A DNA stretch of 64,000 bases from assembly GCA_025210735.1 (NCBI GenBank), contig JAOARD010000047.1:1-64000 (forward strand), given 5' to 3'. The notes below the pieces were generated by a model that saw only the letters and a program-made list of their open reading frames with translations, did no database searches and was not told where the DNA came from. The DNA is from Bacteroidales bacterium. GTDB lineage: Bacteria > Bacteroidota > Bacteroidia > Bacteroidales > UBA6680. The position numbers and the translations under genes are program-made. Below, in pieces: positions 20,901-29,633 of this stretch. Numbering within the stretch: the stretch's first letter is position 1; every line of letters begins with the position of its first letter.

Positions 20901-23900
20901 TGAATGGAATAGTGATCCTGCTCTTAATAAAGCAACACTTGCTCTTACAGGTCCGGGAACACACAGGGTTGTTGTAACAAGAAAAGGATGTACTGCTTCT
21001 GATGAGATTAAAGTAGTAAAACTGATAAGAGATGTTGGTGTTAGCAGTATCATTAGTCCGGTATCTGCTTGTAGTTTTACAAACAACGAAAAACTTACAA
21101 TTGAGATTAAAAACTTTGGTACCGATACACTTAAAGTAGGCGATAAAATCGAGGTAGGACACAGAATCAGTAAACTTGCCACATTTGAAACATCTATAAT
21201 CACATTAGATAAAAAAATAGATCCACAAGGTACTATGGAGCATACATTCAGTACCACATTTGCTCTTGGGGGGTCTGTTAAGAATAAATATCTAGGTGCA
21301 TCAGCAAAAGCAGTAAGAGAAGAAGAGGTTCCTGCAAACAATATCATTGATCACGATTTTGTTGCACACGGATTTCCAACTTATAACTACCCTCATCCAA
21401 AAGATACAATAACTGTTAGTGCAATTCAGCACCTGCTGGATGCTGGTCCGGGATGGGATGCATATAAATGGAAATCAGGAGAGACAACACAAACAAAGAA
21501 CTCTGAGGAGTGGGGATGGAATGTTGTTACAATATTTGACGATAATAATTGCCCTGCAAAAGACTCAATATTTCTTAACCTGAGATATACAGATATTAAA
21601 ATATCAGAGCTTACTGCTCCGGCTAACAGATGTAAAACTCTTGATAAAGAGAAGATAAAACTGAAGATAATAAATAGTGGTACAGATACATTAGAGATTG
21701 GTGACGAAATAAGAGTATCATATATTGTTAAAGGAGCTCCGCTGGTTGATGAGGATATCACTTTAGATAAGAGAGTTTTTCCTAATGCAGAGATTATACA
21801 TACCTCTAACCATGAGGTTAAACCTTTAGATCCTTCAACACAGTTTATACTTACAAGTGAATTACAGAACAGACCTGATCACAAACCGGGTAACGACGAA
21901 ACCACAATTGATGTTAAAGTGTTTGGTTATCCTGTTCTTGATTTTGGTCCGGATGTAACTACCAGAGATTTTCCTTATGTACTGGATGCTGGTGTACATC
22001 AGAAATACCTTTGGCAGGATGGAGCTACAACTCAAACATATGATGTAATGAAAACAGGAGACTATGAAGTAACAGTTACCGATAACGACATCTGTTCTAC
22101 CACAGATCAGATTAAGGTATCTTTACTTGTTGTAGATCTTGAACCTGCTATTGTTACTCCTGTTACAGCTTGTACGCATACAGATTCTGAAGCTATAAAG
22201 ATTAACCTTACCAATCATGGTAACGATATTCTGACCACAGGAACAACAGTAAACATTAAAATAGATCTTGACGGAACAGAGAGTTCAGAAGATTTTGTTA
22301 TGCCATCAGATCTTAATCCTAGCGAGACAAAAGAGTTTACTCTTGCCAAAACAGTTGATTTAAGTGCTAAAAAAGCCGATTATAAGCTAAAAATAACTAC
22401 TAACTATAGTAAGGAGTATAACGCAGCCAATGATGCTGCAGAATCAACAATAAGTACTCACGGTCTTCCTGCTGTTGATCTTGGAGAGGATAAAGTAATC
22501 AGAACTGGCGAAATAACTCTTGATGCAGGAGATTTTGCAAGTTACCTGTGGAACGATAACTCTACAAACAGAACACTTAAAGTAACAACTACCGGAGATT
22601 ATTATGTAACAGTTACTGATGCTAACGGATGTTCTAAAAGAGACGATATAAATATCAAGAGTCTTATTCCTGACTTGTCGTTAACATCAATTGTTACTCC
22701 AACAAACGCATGTACTCATACAAATGCCGAAGAGGTTAAGGTTAAAATTGTAAATGTTGGTACAGATACTGTGATGCCGGGAACTGAAGTTACACTTAAA
22801 ATAAACATGAACAAAACAGATGTTGTAACAGAGGTTTATGAGTTTACTAAAAAGTTCTATCCTACAAATGAGGTTGAGTTTCTTTTCAGAAATACAATTG
22901 ATTTATCAAAAGTAAAAACTCATCCTGTAACTGTAAAACTTGAATATACAGGTGATCTTGATATTGACAACAACAATTTAGATGAAAATATTAAGACATC
23001 AGGTCATCCGGTATTCAGTCTTGGTAACGATACAATAATCTACGATCCTTATACACTTAATCCGGGAGATTGGAGCACGTACAAATGGCACGACAACAGT
23101 ACTGAAAAAACATGTAATGCAGATGGTACCGGACTATATAGTGTTACTGTTACCAATGCCGATGGATGCGAATCGTCAGATGAGATTGACATTATTATGC
23201 AGAAAGCTGAAATAAAAGTTCACAATCTGGTTTCGCCAAAAGCAGCTGAGTGTAATTCTGATATGAAAAAGGGTAAGATTGTTGAGTTTGAGATAGAGAA
23301 CACAGGAGAGAGAAACTATAAGGTTAATGATAAAGTCAGATTCGAGTATACACTTGGTACTGCAAAGAGTACTGTTTCAGAATCTATCATTATTCCTACA
23401 AGTCTTAAAAACGGACAGAAGACTGTATTAAGATTTACAACACCGCTTAAGGTTGATGATGCAGGAGATTACGCTCTTGGTATTCATGCATACCCAAGTA
23501 ATATGTTTAAATCGTTTAAGGAGTTTAACCTTAAAGCAAATAGTAATCCTTCATTCAGCTTTAATCCTGATACAACAAAAACAAATGCTCTTCCGGTAAA
23601 GATAACATCTCCTGTTGATGCTAACGGATATAACTGGAATACCGGAGCTACAACAAAAGAGATTGATGCTGAAGCGCAGAAATGGTATACGCTTACTATT
23701 TCAAACGAACATAACTGTACATTTAAGGATTCTACATATGTAAAACTGAAATCTACAAATGCTATTAAAGATGGTAAAGAGCAGTTCCGTACTACTATTA
23801 TACCAAACCCGGCAGATGACCATATTCGTGTTACACTGCCAAACATTAACAACGATAAAATAAATGTTTATATATTTAATAGTACCGGAGAGAGAGTTAT

Positions 23901-24027
23901 GCTTGCAGAAGCTGCAAACAACAATGGAGCTACAGAGATAAATGTAAGCAGATTGTCAAATGGTCTTTATACATTAGTTATTATTACTGATAAACATTTT
24001 ATATCAGAACGATTTATCAAAAAATAA
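17986..24027 (+). CDS. Giant repetitive surface protein with T9SS type A sorting domain
   Basis: This encodes 2013 residues from the ATG at 17986 (a TTG nine bases earlier is also in frame). It has a signal peptide MLIRPLNYLIILAFLVS to NINAQ. The first ~900 residues contain several choice-of-anchor/MAM-like beta domains, with endings such as GWNIDDFAVTG and SVDDFKV. From about residue 945 there are five full repeats and one partial repeat of ~180-186 residues, beginning near 945, 1131, 1317, 1494, 1674 and 1855. Each has an LG.D...LDAG..Y.W..G.TTQ..V...G.Y.VTVT...C unit followed by a CARDB-like unit (TPTNACTHTNAE.V..KI.N.GTDT). The last ~75 residues (IIPNPADDHIRV to ISERFIKK) are a type A T9SS sorting domain, so the protein is exported and attached at the cell surface. 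The gene stands alone with a terminator. Adhesion is the likely role, but no enzymatic motif is seen. Confidence 0.88.
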   Translation: MLIRPLNYLIILAFLVSANINAQTKKRTTDVTFVYMEEGFEAKNLPVGWVNEYIDRPLDWKYNDGGFQIGSPPIPGANNPPAAYEGSYNAWYSVNSNVPYVTKLVTKPIDLEYARKAQLHFWHAQVYRSGTSANDKLKVYYKSSEAGTWTLLRTYSEKVDTWTKQIIPLPEASYTGTYYIAFEGINARGNGVCIDKVQIVETEAINREIKEVNIVEDGEDFVRSGTKNNRTSKVEIKVAGNTNDLTLQSFTFGSLCTDNNDIENSGIKLMYSVSDDINTASQIGTGVSVVGNKAIINGLSTNLVTGSNYFWLTTDIKQNAGSGNSIGFNIPLLGITTNTGTYPETTKQYSVTTQVLSSVFFDDFETDKGWAMTGEWERAAPAGLGGAIGNPDPDNAYSGDKIIGTDITGLGITPGDYEKYLAENAYVITSPEINVLYYKNVHINFFKWFNIDSKDRATVDISLDNGTTWKTVKTNVDIKNSSKWDFYDIDISEHADRQPSLRVRFTLGPTDEFSEYSGWNIDDFAVTGILLKKDVSVISVDSPRSECGHTATETVTVKVKNFAGVATDPNTPIRYSIDGTTVVDEVIPQVINPSEIITFSFATKADLSIPGDHPNAYVTTMLAGDQDASNDRNNHPFYTAPTITPPYSQDFESDQTHWYSKRESPLWKLGEPIAYVINKASSGAKSWITNPEGAYDDSQTEYLESPCYDFTTMKHPMVEFNIWLQTQEHKDGLNLQYSTDKGATWVDIENSSKYSTYWNWYNGKNVAAIGKDGFNGVTADYINVKHLLPDVLIGADCVKFRIVFYSDDSNSLLEGASVDDFKVYDSPRYVTVEAIKSPITSCFLPDEEDIVITLKNEWIDDIKKDETINLSLKINDELIVEDTYTLPDDFTKGTSRDYTFSKKHDFSARGDYKITAECTNNPAPLFYSNVNVNKKEETISVHKPVVDLGEDIYTLHPENVILNAYDEGTETYEWNSDPALNKATLALTGPGTHRVVVTRKGCTASDEIKVVKLIRDVGVSSIISPVSACSFTNNEKLTIEIKNFGTDTLKVGDKIEVGHRISKLATFETSIITLDKKIDPQGTMEHTFSTTFALGGSVKNKYLGASAKAVREEEVPANNIIDHDFVAHGFPTYNYPHPKDTITVSAIQHLLDAGPGWDAYKWKSGETTQTKNSEEWGWNVVTIFDDNNCPAKDSIFLNLRYTDIKISELTAPANRCKTLDKEKIKLKIINSGTDTLEIGDEIRVSYIVKGAPLVDEDITLDKRVFPNAEIIHTSNHEVKPLDPSTQFILTSELQNRPDHKPGNDETTIDVKVFGYPVLDFGPDVTTRDFPYVLDAGVHQKYLWQDGATTQTYDVMKTGDYEVTVTDNDICSTTDQIKVSLLVVDLEPAIVTPVTACTHTDSEAIKINLTNHGNDILTTGTTVNIKIDLDGTESSEDFVMPSDLNPSETKEFTLAKTVDLSAKKADYKLKITTNYSKEYNAANDAAESTISTHGLPAVDLGEDKVIRTGEITLDAGDFASYLWNDNSTNRTLKVTTTGDYYVTVTDANGCSKRDDINIKSLIPDLSLTSIVTPTNACTHTNAEEVKVKIVNVGTDTVMPGTEVTLKINMNKTDVVTEVYEFTKKFYPTNEVEFLFRNTIDLSKVKTHPVTVKLEYTGDLDIDNNNLDENIKTSGHPVFSLGNDTIIYDPYTLNPGDWSTYKWHDNSTEKTCNADGTGLYSVTVTNADGCESSDEIDIIMQKAEIKVHNLVSPKAAECNSDMKKGKIVEFEIENTGERNYKVNDKVRFEYTLGTAKSTVSESIIIPTSLKNGQKTVLRFTTPLKVDDAGDYALGIHAYPSNMFKSFKEFNLKANSNPSFSFNPDTTKTNALPVKITSPVDANGYNWNTGATTKEIDAEAQKWYTLTISNEHNCTFKDSTYVKLKSTNAIKDGKEQFRTTIIPNPADDHIRVTLPNINNDKINVYIFNSTGERVMLAEAANNNGATEINVSRLSNGLYTLVIITDKHFISERFIKK

Positions 24028-24046
24028 CAATTACATACTTCAGAGA

Positions 24047-24085
24047 AAAGGGTGATATCATTTAGGTATCACCCTTTCTTTTTTC
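24047..24085 (+). terminator. Terminator of the type A cargo gene
   Basis: A perfect 11-bp stem AAAGGGTGATA / TATCACCCTTT with a 9-nt loop is followed by CTTTTTT, shortly after the stop codon at 24027. Confidence 0.85.
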
Positions 24086-24166
24086 ATATGAGCATATGAC
24101 TAATGTCATAAAATTGAACAAAATGAATTTATATTTTTTCAGTTGCCTAAAAAACTTATTAAAACA

Positions 24167-27100
24167 ATGGAAAAAATTATAAATCATCCTATTCTTGAGA
24201 TAAAGGAAACCGAAAAAACTACATTCAATTTTAACGGAAAAGAAGTAGCCGGAGAAAAAGGGTTTACAATTGCTGCAGCACTGCATCAGGCTGGTTACCC
24301 AATACACAGTCATAGTTTAAAAGATCGTGAAAGAAGTCTGGAGTGCGGCATTGGAAAATGTGGAGCGTGTGAAATGCTTGTTGACGGAAAAATCAAACGC
24401 ATATGTATTGCCAAAGTAGATGGTGTTAGTGAGGTTAAGGAGATCTCAAAAGAGTATGTTCCGCACATTGAGGAGATCAACGAGAATCCATTTAAAATTT
24501 ACAAAACAACAGTAGCCATAATTGGTGCCGGACCAGCTGGGCTTGCCGCCAGAGAGGAGTTACAGAAAAAAAATATTGAGTGTATTGTAATTGACAGTAA
24601 CGATAAAATCGGAGGTCAGTTTAACATGCAAACTCATCAGTTCTTCTTCTTTGAAAAAGAGAAAAAGTACGGAGGAATGCGTGGATTTGATATATCAAGC
24701 ACTCTGGCAGGTGAAGATCATTCGGGGATAATGCTAAACTCTACAGTATGGGATATTCTTGAAGGAAAAAGAATTGCTGTTAAGAATACAGAGACAAATG
24801 AGATATACTATGTAGATTCAGAATATATTGTTATTGCAACAGGAGCAATACCATTTATGCCTGCATTTGAGAACGATGATGTTCCGGGCGTATATACTGC
24901 TGCCGTTGTTCAGAAGATGATGAACGAGCAGAACACGTTGTTAGGAAAAAATATTCTTACTGTAGGAGCTGGTAACATTGGCTATCTTACATCGTACCAA
25001 TTAATGCAGGCCGGAGCTAATGTAAAGGCTATTATAGAGGCTCAGGACAGAGAAGGAGGATTCCCTGTTCAGGCAAACAGAGTCCGCAGACTTGGAATTC
25101 CTGTAATGTTATCGCATATATTAATAAAAGCTATTCCTAACAAAAACAGAGATGGAGTTATTGGTGCTGTAGTTGCTGAGTGTAAAAACTTTGAGCCAGT
25201 ACCGGGAACAGAAAAAACAATAATGGGTATAGATGCTATAAACATCTGTACAGGTTTAGTTCCGGATGACCAATTGTTGATTAAAGGGAACGATGTATTC
25301 GGCAGAAACTGTTACGGTGCCGGAGATGCCATAAGAATTGGAGAGGGAACAAGTGCTGTATTAAAAGGCAAGCAGGTTGCGCAAGAGATTATACAGCAGA
25401 TGAATATACATATGAACTACGATGATTACCTTGTAACATCTAAAGAGTATATAGATTCGCAACAACATCCTACAAGAGTTCTTGAAAGCCCATATATGCC
25501 AGATAAAGAACGTATGGACAAACCATTTGTTGTCCTCGATTGTCTTTATGGTTTTGCTTGTAACCCATGTCAGTTCTCGTGCCCGCACGGAGCAATAACA
25601 AAATCGTCGTCAAGTACGGTACCTCAAATAGATTTTGACAAGTGTGTTGGTTGTATGAAGTGTGTATATCAATGCCCTGGTCTTGCAATATTTGGTTACA
25701 ATCTTAAAAAAGACTGGCTGTTTCTGCCAATTGAGTATCATGCTGAAGAGAACAGCAATGTATATCTTGTTGATAATAACGGAGAGAAACTTGGCGAGGG
25801 TGTTATTGAGAAAATCCTTATTAAAGAGAATAAAACAAATGTTGCCAGAGTTAAGTCGCTAACACTACATGGTGAGGAGCTTACACAGGTAAGAGGATTT
25901 ATTGTTAAGGAGAACTATCCTGACAAGCCTGATATGGATAAAAGCAAAGAGGATATAGAATCTGAGACATTCATATGTCACTGCGACGATGTTAGACTTG
26001 ACGAAATTCTGGATGTTATAGGTGACAGAAAGTTTATATCTGTTGATGAGATTAAACACACTACCAGACTTGGTATGGGAGCCTGTCGTGGTAAACGATG
26101 TATAAAGAGGCTTAAGCAGGTGCTCTACGGAAGAGGCATCTCAATTGTTGGTGAAGCAACTCCAAGAGGACCACTGTCTAATCAGGTATCAATGGGTGAA
26201 CTATCTCCTAGAGATGTAAAAGAAGAGATAGTTACCAATACTACAAACAAGAGTGTTAAGAAGGTAAATGTTAGTGCTCTTATTGCAGGTGGAGGTATTG
26301 CAGGTAGTGCTCTGTTCAGATATATGGCAGAGGAAGGAATGAATCCTGTAATGATAAATTATGACAGAGGATCGTCATGGAGAAATATTGCAGGAGGAAG
26401 ACCAAACTTCAGTATCCCTGAATTATCAGAGATTGCTAGTCAAAACCTGAATATCTTCAAAGAGCTTCAGGATATATCAAATATCGATTTCAGATCTATC
26501 AACTACGTTACATTTGCTCACAATAAGGAGATGTACGATGCTCTTGAAAAATCTAAAGAGTGGTCTGATGCATACATGATTGATCCTAAAGACTTCAGAA
26601 AAGAGATATCTGAATATATGAATCCAAATACTCAAAAGTATATGTCGGCTCTTGTTACAAAAAACTGTTGGCAGGCTACACCGGGTAGAGTAATTGATTT
26701 AATAAGGAAGATTGGTATTGATAAAGGAGGTGTTATTGAGGAGGATTGCAAACTACTTGAAATTAACAAAATAGATAATAAATATATTGCTCTTGTTAAA
26801 AATCATAAAGGTGAATATATTGAGTATCACACAGAGAACTTTGTAAATGCATTAGGTAACGAGGGAGCTAAGTTTGCAAAGCAACTTGGTGTAGAGTCTG
26901 GTATATTCCCTGTAAAACATCAGGCGTTTATTACACGTAGATTACCATGGATGGGGATAGATAATACTCCACTTCCGATGATGATTGACAGACGTAACTA
27001 CAAAGGCTTTACAGCAGTATACGGACAACAACTTGCCGAAACAGGTCAGATAATTGGTTGCGCATCGCCTGCAATAGAGCCTATGGAGACTGATAAAGAT

Positions 27101-27394
27101 CTTAAGGTAAATTCTAAGGAGTTTCTTGAGATAGTATCAGAGGTATTTACCGACTGGATTCCGGAGTTATCGTCTGTTGGTTTCCAGGCAATATGGTCTG
27201 GCTATTACATAGAGCCTAAGATGATTATTGATCCTGAATCGGGTCTGTTTATAGGTCTTAGAGGTCAGGGATATATGTTGGGTATGTATCTGGCAAAACT
27301 GTATGTTGATAAACTTACCGGAAAGGGTACACCGGACTACTTTGACAGGTTATCGCTTAAAGGAGATGGATTGCTTGAAAAAGCATTTAAATAA
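24167..27394 (+). CDS. Five-module flavin/iron-sulfur amine or amino-acid dehydrogenase fusion
   Basis: This encodes 1075 residues from the ATG at 24167; an in-frame TTG at 24143 is less likely. Modules in order: a [2Fe-2S] ferredoxin-like domain (1-~90, CGIGKCGACEM); a pyridine-nucleotide/FAD oxidoreductase (~110-440, IIGAGPAGLAA and a second dinucleotide motif VGAGNIGY near 262); two [4Fe-4S] motifs (near 458 C-x6-C-x2-C-x3-CP, near 492 CVGCMKCVYQCPG); a BFD-like [2Fe-2S] domain (CHCDD near 603, CRGKRC near 639); and a C-terminal DAO-type FAD domain (~702-1075, AGGGIAGSALF). The same parts occur as separate subunits in HcnABC, opine/octopine and D-hydroxyproline dehydrogenases and heterotetrameric sarcosine oxidase. 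The substrate is probably a secondary amine or amino acid, with electrons passed through the clusters. It is cytoplasmic and monocistronic. Confidence 0.8.
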   Translation: MEKIINHPILEIKETEKTTFNFNGKEVAGEKGFTIAAALHQAGYPIHSHSLKDRERSLECGIGKCGACEMLVDGKIKRICIAKVDGVSEVKEISKEYVPHIEEINENPFKIYKTTVAIIGAGPAGLAAREELQKKNIECIVIDSNDKIGGQFNMQTHQFFFFEKEKKYGGMRGFDISSTLAGEDHSGIMLNSTVWDILEGKRIAVKNTETNEIYYVDSEYIVIATGAIPFMPAFENDDVPGVYTAAVVQKMMNEQNTLLGKNILTVGAGNIGYLTSYQLMQAGANVKAIIEAQDREGGFPVQANRVRRLGIPVMLSHILIKAIPNKNRDGVIGAVVAECKNFEPVPGTEKTIMGIDAINICTGLVPDDQLLIKGNDVFGRNCYGAGDAIRIGEGTSAVLKGKQVAQEIIQQMNIHMNYDDYLVTSKEYIDSQQHPTRVLESPYMPDKERMDKPFVVLDCLYGFACNPCQFSCPHGAITKSSSSTVPQIDFDKCVGCMKCVYQCPGLAIFGYNLKKDWLFLPIEYHAEENSNVYLVDNNGEKLGEGVIEKILIKENKTNVARVKSLTLHGEELTQVRGFIVKENYPDKPDMDKSKEDIESETFICHCDDVRLDEILDVIGDRKFISVDEIKHTTRLGMGACRGKRCIKRLKQVLYGRGISIVGEATPRGPLSNQVSMGELSPRDVKEEIVTNTTNKSVKKVNVSALIAGGGIAGSALFRYMAEEGMNPVMINYDRGSSWRNIAGGRPNFSIPELSEIASQNLNIFKELQDISNIDFRSINYVTFAHNKEMYDALEKSKEWSDAYMIDPKDFRKEISEYMNPNTQKYMSALVTKNCWQATPGRVIDLIRKIGIDKGGVIEEDCKLLEINKIDNKYIALVKNHKGEYIEYHTENFVNALGNEGAKFAKQLGVESGIFPVKHQAFITRRLPWMGIDNTPLPMMIDRRNYKGFTAVYGQQLAETGQIIGCASPAIEPMETDKDLKVNSKEFLEIVSEVFTDWIPELSSVGFQAIWSGYYIEPKMIIDPESGLFIGLRGQGYMLGMYLAKLYVDKLTGKGTPDYFDRLSLKGDGLLEKAFK

Positions 27395-27396
27395 TA

Positions 27397-27432
27397 AACA
27401 AAAGAGGTTGCCGATGGCAACCTCTTTTTGCA
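27397..27432. terminator. Bidirectional terminator after the oxidoreductase gene
   Basis: A perfect stem AAAGAGGTTGCC / GGCAACCTCTTT with loop GAT and flanking A and T runs lies between convergent genes. Confidence 0.85.
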
Positions 27433-27465
27433 TTATAATTAATTAAATATAAAGTATTATAGCAA

Positions 27466-27828
27466 CTATTTAATAAGTCTTAAAACTCTCTTCTTTTTAT
27501 CTTTCTCTACCATAAGAAAATAGATTCCTTTTCTAAGGGCTGAGACATCAATTTCAAATTTATTCTCTTCTATATCAACATTAATAACAATATTACCAAT
27601 AGCATTATAGATACGTAACTTACCACCTATCATTCTATCTTCAATATCAATATTAAGTGTTGTCTGCATTGGATTTGGGTATGCATCTACCTTTACTGAT
27701 TTAGTAGCAATAGTATCCTGCTGTTCTGACACAAACTCCAGATCATTAAACATAACTGAGTTATTACCAGCGTAACTCGTTAATGTAAGCGTAAATAAAA
27801 TTAATAAAGAGAATAAATATCTACCCAT
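27466..27828 (-). CDS. Mini-protein consisting mainly of a T9SS type A sorting domain
   Basis: This encodes 120 residues from the ATG at 27828 (MGRYLFSLL); an in-frame ATG at 27855 would add nine residues before the signal peptide. After the signal peptide (cleavage near TSYAG) there are only ~30 residues of linker, and then a complete type A sorting domain. That domain runs from VDAYPNPMQTTLNIDI through LRIYNAIGNIV and ALRKGIYFLMVE to RVLRLIK. Type A domains direct export by T9SS and are normally attached to large cargo. Here there is no cargo domain of any size. It is convergent with the oxidoreductase gene and shares its terminator. It could be a remnant of a larger protein or a small surface protein in its own right. 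Confidence 0.75.
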   Translation of the reverse strand: MGRYLFSLLILFTLTLTSYAGNNSVMFNDLEFVSEQQDTIATKSVKVDAYPNPMQTTLNIDIEDRMIGGKLRIYNAIGNIVINVDIEENKFEIDVSALRKGIYFLMVEKDKKKRVLRLIK

Positions 27829-28004
27829 TTCAATCCGTTTAATTAAACTTCCCAAATGCTTATACGCAAAATACTAATTATTGTTCATCATTCAATTAAT
27901 ATGATATTATATTTTGTTAAAAATTGATATATATCATCACTTTTTTTATATCATAACACAATAACCCTCTACAATAATCGTTCCAACTTGCTACATAATA
28001 ACAA

Positions 28005-28412
28005 TTAATCCCATTTACCTTTTCCTCTCGACAGACTATATGCTCCCGATCCTAAAAGGCTTACAACTATTGATCCAAAAAGGAACAGAACAAGTAACTC
28101 TATTGCCCATCCTCCATGCGATGTGACTTTAAAAAGATCTCCTGTATGCACCAGCATAAAAGCCACCAACATAGTAAATGCCTGCAACATTCCTCCTATC
28201 TTTGCTTTATAACCAAGCAGTATCATCAACGGAGCAACAACCTCTCCTATATATACTCCAAAAGCTAAAAAAGCAGGAATTCCACGTGCTGTTAATGCTC
28301 CCTCAATACCAGAAACGCCATAAATAAGTTTATGATAACCATGAAATAACATCAATCCTCCTACTGAAAGGCGCAGAAGAAGTAGCGATAAATCTTTTTT
28401 AAATCCACTCAT
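28005..28412 (-). CDS. DoxX-family membrane protein
   Basis: This encodes 135 residues with four predicted membrane segments. The family opening is clear: LLLLRLSVGGLMLFHGYHKL, then GIPAFLAFGVYIGEVVAPLMILLGY. DoxX-like proteins are small integral membrane proteins of the DoxD/SURF4-like superfamily with a loosely defined role in redox or thiosulfate metabolism. The gene stands alone and is divergent from the SDR gene 293 nt away. Context (SDR, AraC, DJ-1 nearby) fits a stress-response setting, but this is only an inference. Confidence 0.8.
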   Translation of the reverse strand: MSGFKKDLSLLLLRLSVGGLMLFHGYHKLIYGVSGIEGALTARGIPAFLAFGVYIGEVVAPLMILLGYKAKIGGMLQAFTMLVAFMLVHTGDLFKVTSHGGWAIELLVLFLFGSIVVSLLGSGAYSLSRGKGKWD

Positions 28413-28670
28413 ATTATATCCTAAATTAAATTGTCAATATACTTAAATAGTAAAGACTATTCAAGAATAGATAAACAGTAAAAAAGAGCAAATGTTTATA
28501 ATCACCTGTTTACAATACTCTTATAAGCTCCTGATATATTCACTCTATCAGCTTAATCAGATAATAACAAAGAAAGAATAGGTAAGTAAAATTTATACCT
28601 AAAATAACAGAATCAGTAAATCGAATAGAATTATCAGCAATATGTATACATTAACCTCTTTATTCGGCTA

Positions 28671-28678
28671 TACTTTTG
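28671..28678 (+). promoter_or_regulatory. Candidate -7 box for the SDR-AraC genes
   Basis: TACTTTTG matches the Bacteroidota TAnnTTTG consensus and lies 27 nt before the ATG at 28706. The -33 region is only weakly matched. Confidence 0.45.
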
Positions 28679-28705
28679 TAATGTAATATTTTAAAAGCAT
28701 TTGTC

Positions 28706-29614
28706 ATGAAGATAAACAGAGATAAAATACCATTACAAAAAGGCAGATTAGCAGTTGTAACCGGGGCAAATAATGGGATAGGATTTCATACTACCTTAGG
28801 ACTTGCGAAAGTTGGATATAAAGTAATAATGGCATGCAGAAACAGAGAGAAAGCAGAATCTGCAAAGAGTAAAATAATGCAAGTTATTCCTGATGCTGAG
28901 TTGGAAATTCAACAACTGAATTTAAGTGACCTTGACTCAGTTAAAGATTTTGTTAATAGATTTTCTGAGCAGTACAATAAACTGGATATTCTGGTAAATA
29001 ATGCCGGTGTTATGACCATGTCTGGTCAAAAAAACAGTAAAGGTTTAGAACTGCAATTTGCAACAAACCATTTGGGACACTTTGCTTTAACCTCACAATT
29101 AATCAATTATATGCCTGATAATAAAGATTCACGCATTATTTCATTAAGCAGTATTGCACATAAAAAGGCAAGAATTCATTTTGGTGATATTGAGTGTAAT
29201 AATGATAACGGATTTGGAGCAGCTTACGGACAATCTAAACTTGCTTGTTTGATGTTTGGAGATGAGTTAAACAGAAGGTTAAAGAGATCAGGGAAAAAGA
29301 TCCGTTCCATTATGGTACATCCGGGTGTGTCTGATACAGGTCTGTTCAATGAAATGTCATGGATACAGAGTTTCTTATTTAAAATTCTGGAACCACTGTT
29401 AACACACTCAAATAGAGATGCCGCAATGCCTACACTACATGCTATATTAGCAAATGATGTTAAAGGCGGTGATTTTTTAGGACCAACAGGAATGCTTGAA
29501 CTAAAAGGGAAACCGGGTGTTGCTAAAAGATCAGAGTATTCAAAAGATATAGGAGTTGCTGAAAAATTATGGGATTTATCGGAACAACTTAGCGGTATTA
29601 AATTTATCTTGTAA
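28706..29614 (+). CDS. Short-chain dehydrogenase/reductase (retinol dehydrogenase-like)
   Basis: This encodes 302 residues. The classical SDR signatures are present: the cofactor motif TGANNGIG near residue 19, NNAGVMT near residue 97, the serine in ISLSSIAH and the catalytic YGQSK. An R in MACRNREKA suggests preference for NADP(H). The fold and spacing resemble the eukaryotic-type retinol dehydrogenase/WWOX-like subgroup that is common in bacteria. The substrate, probably a hydrophobic carbonyl compound, cannot be deduced. The AraC regulator gene begins ~20 nt downstream on the same strand and is probably co-transcribed. Confidence 0.85.
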   Translation: MKINRDKIPLQKGRLAVVTGANNGIGFHTTLGLAKVGYKVIMACRNREKAESAKSKIMQVIPDAELEIQQLNLSDLDSVKDFVNRFSEQYNKLDILVNNAGVMTMSGQKNSKGLELQFATNHLGHFALTSQLINYMPDNKDSRIISLSSIAHKKARIHFGDIECNNDNGFGAAYGQSKLACLMFGDELNRRLKRSGKKIRSIMVHPGVSDTGLFNEMSWIQSFLFKILEPLLTHSNRDAAMPTLHAILANDVKGGDFLGPTGMLELKGKPGVAKRSEYSKDIGVAEKLWDLSEQLSGIKFIL

Positions 29615-29633
29615 TACAATAATGGAGTATATC

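Noticed and set aside
24143..24166. TTG start for the fused oxidoreductase
   Set aside because: An in-frame ATG eight codons later lies directly before the ferredoxin-like domain, and the TTG adds no conserved residues.
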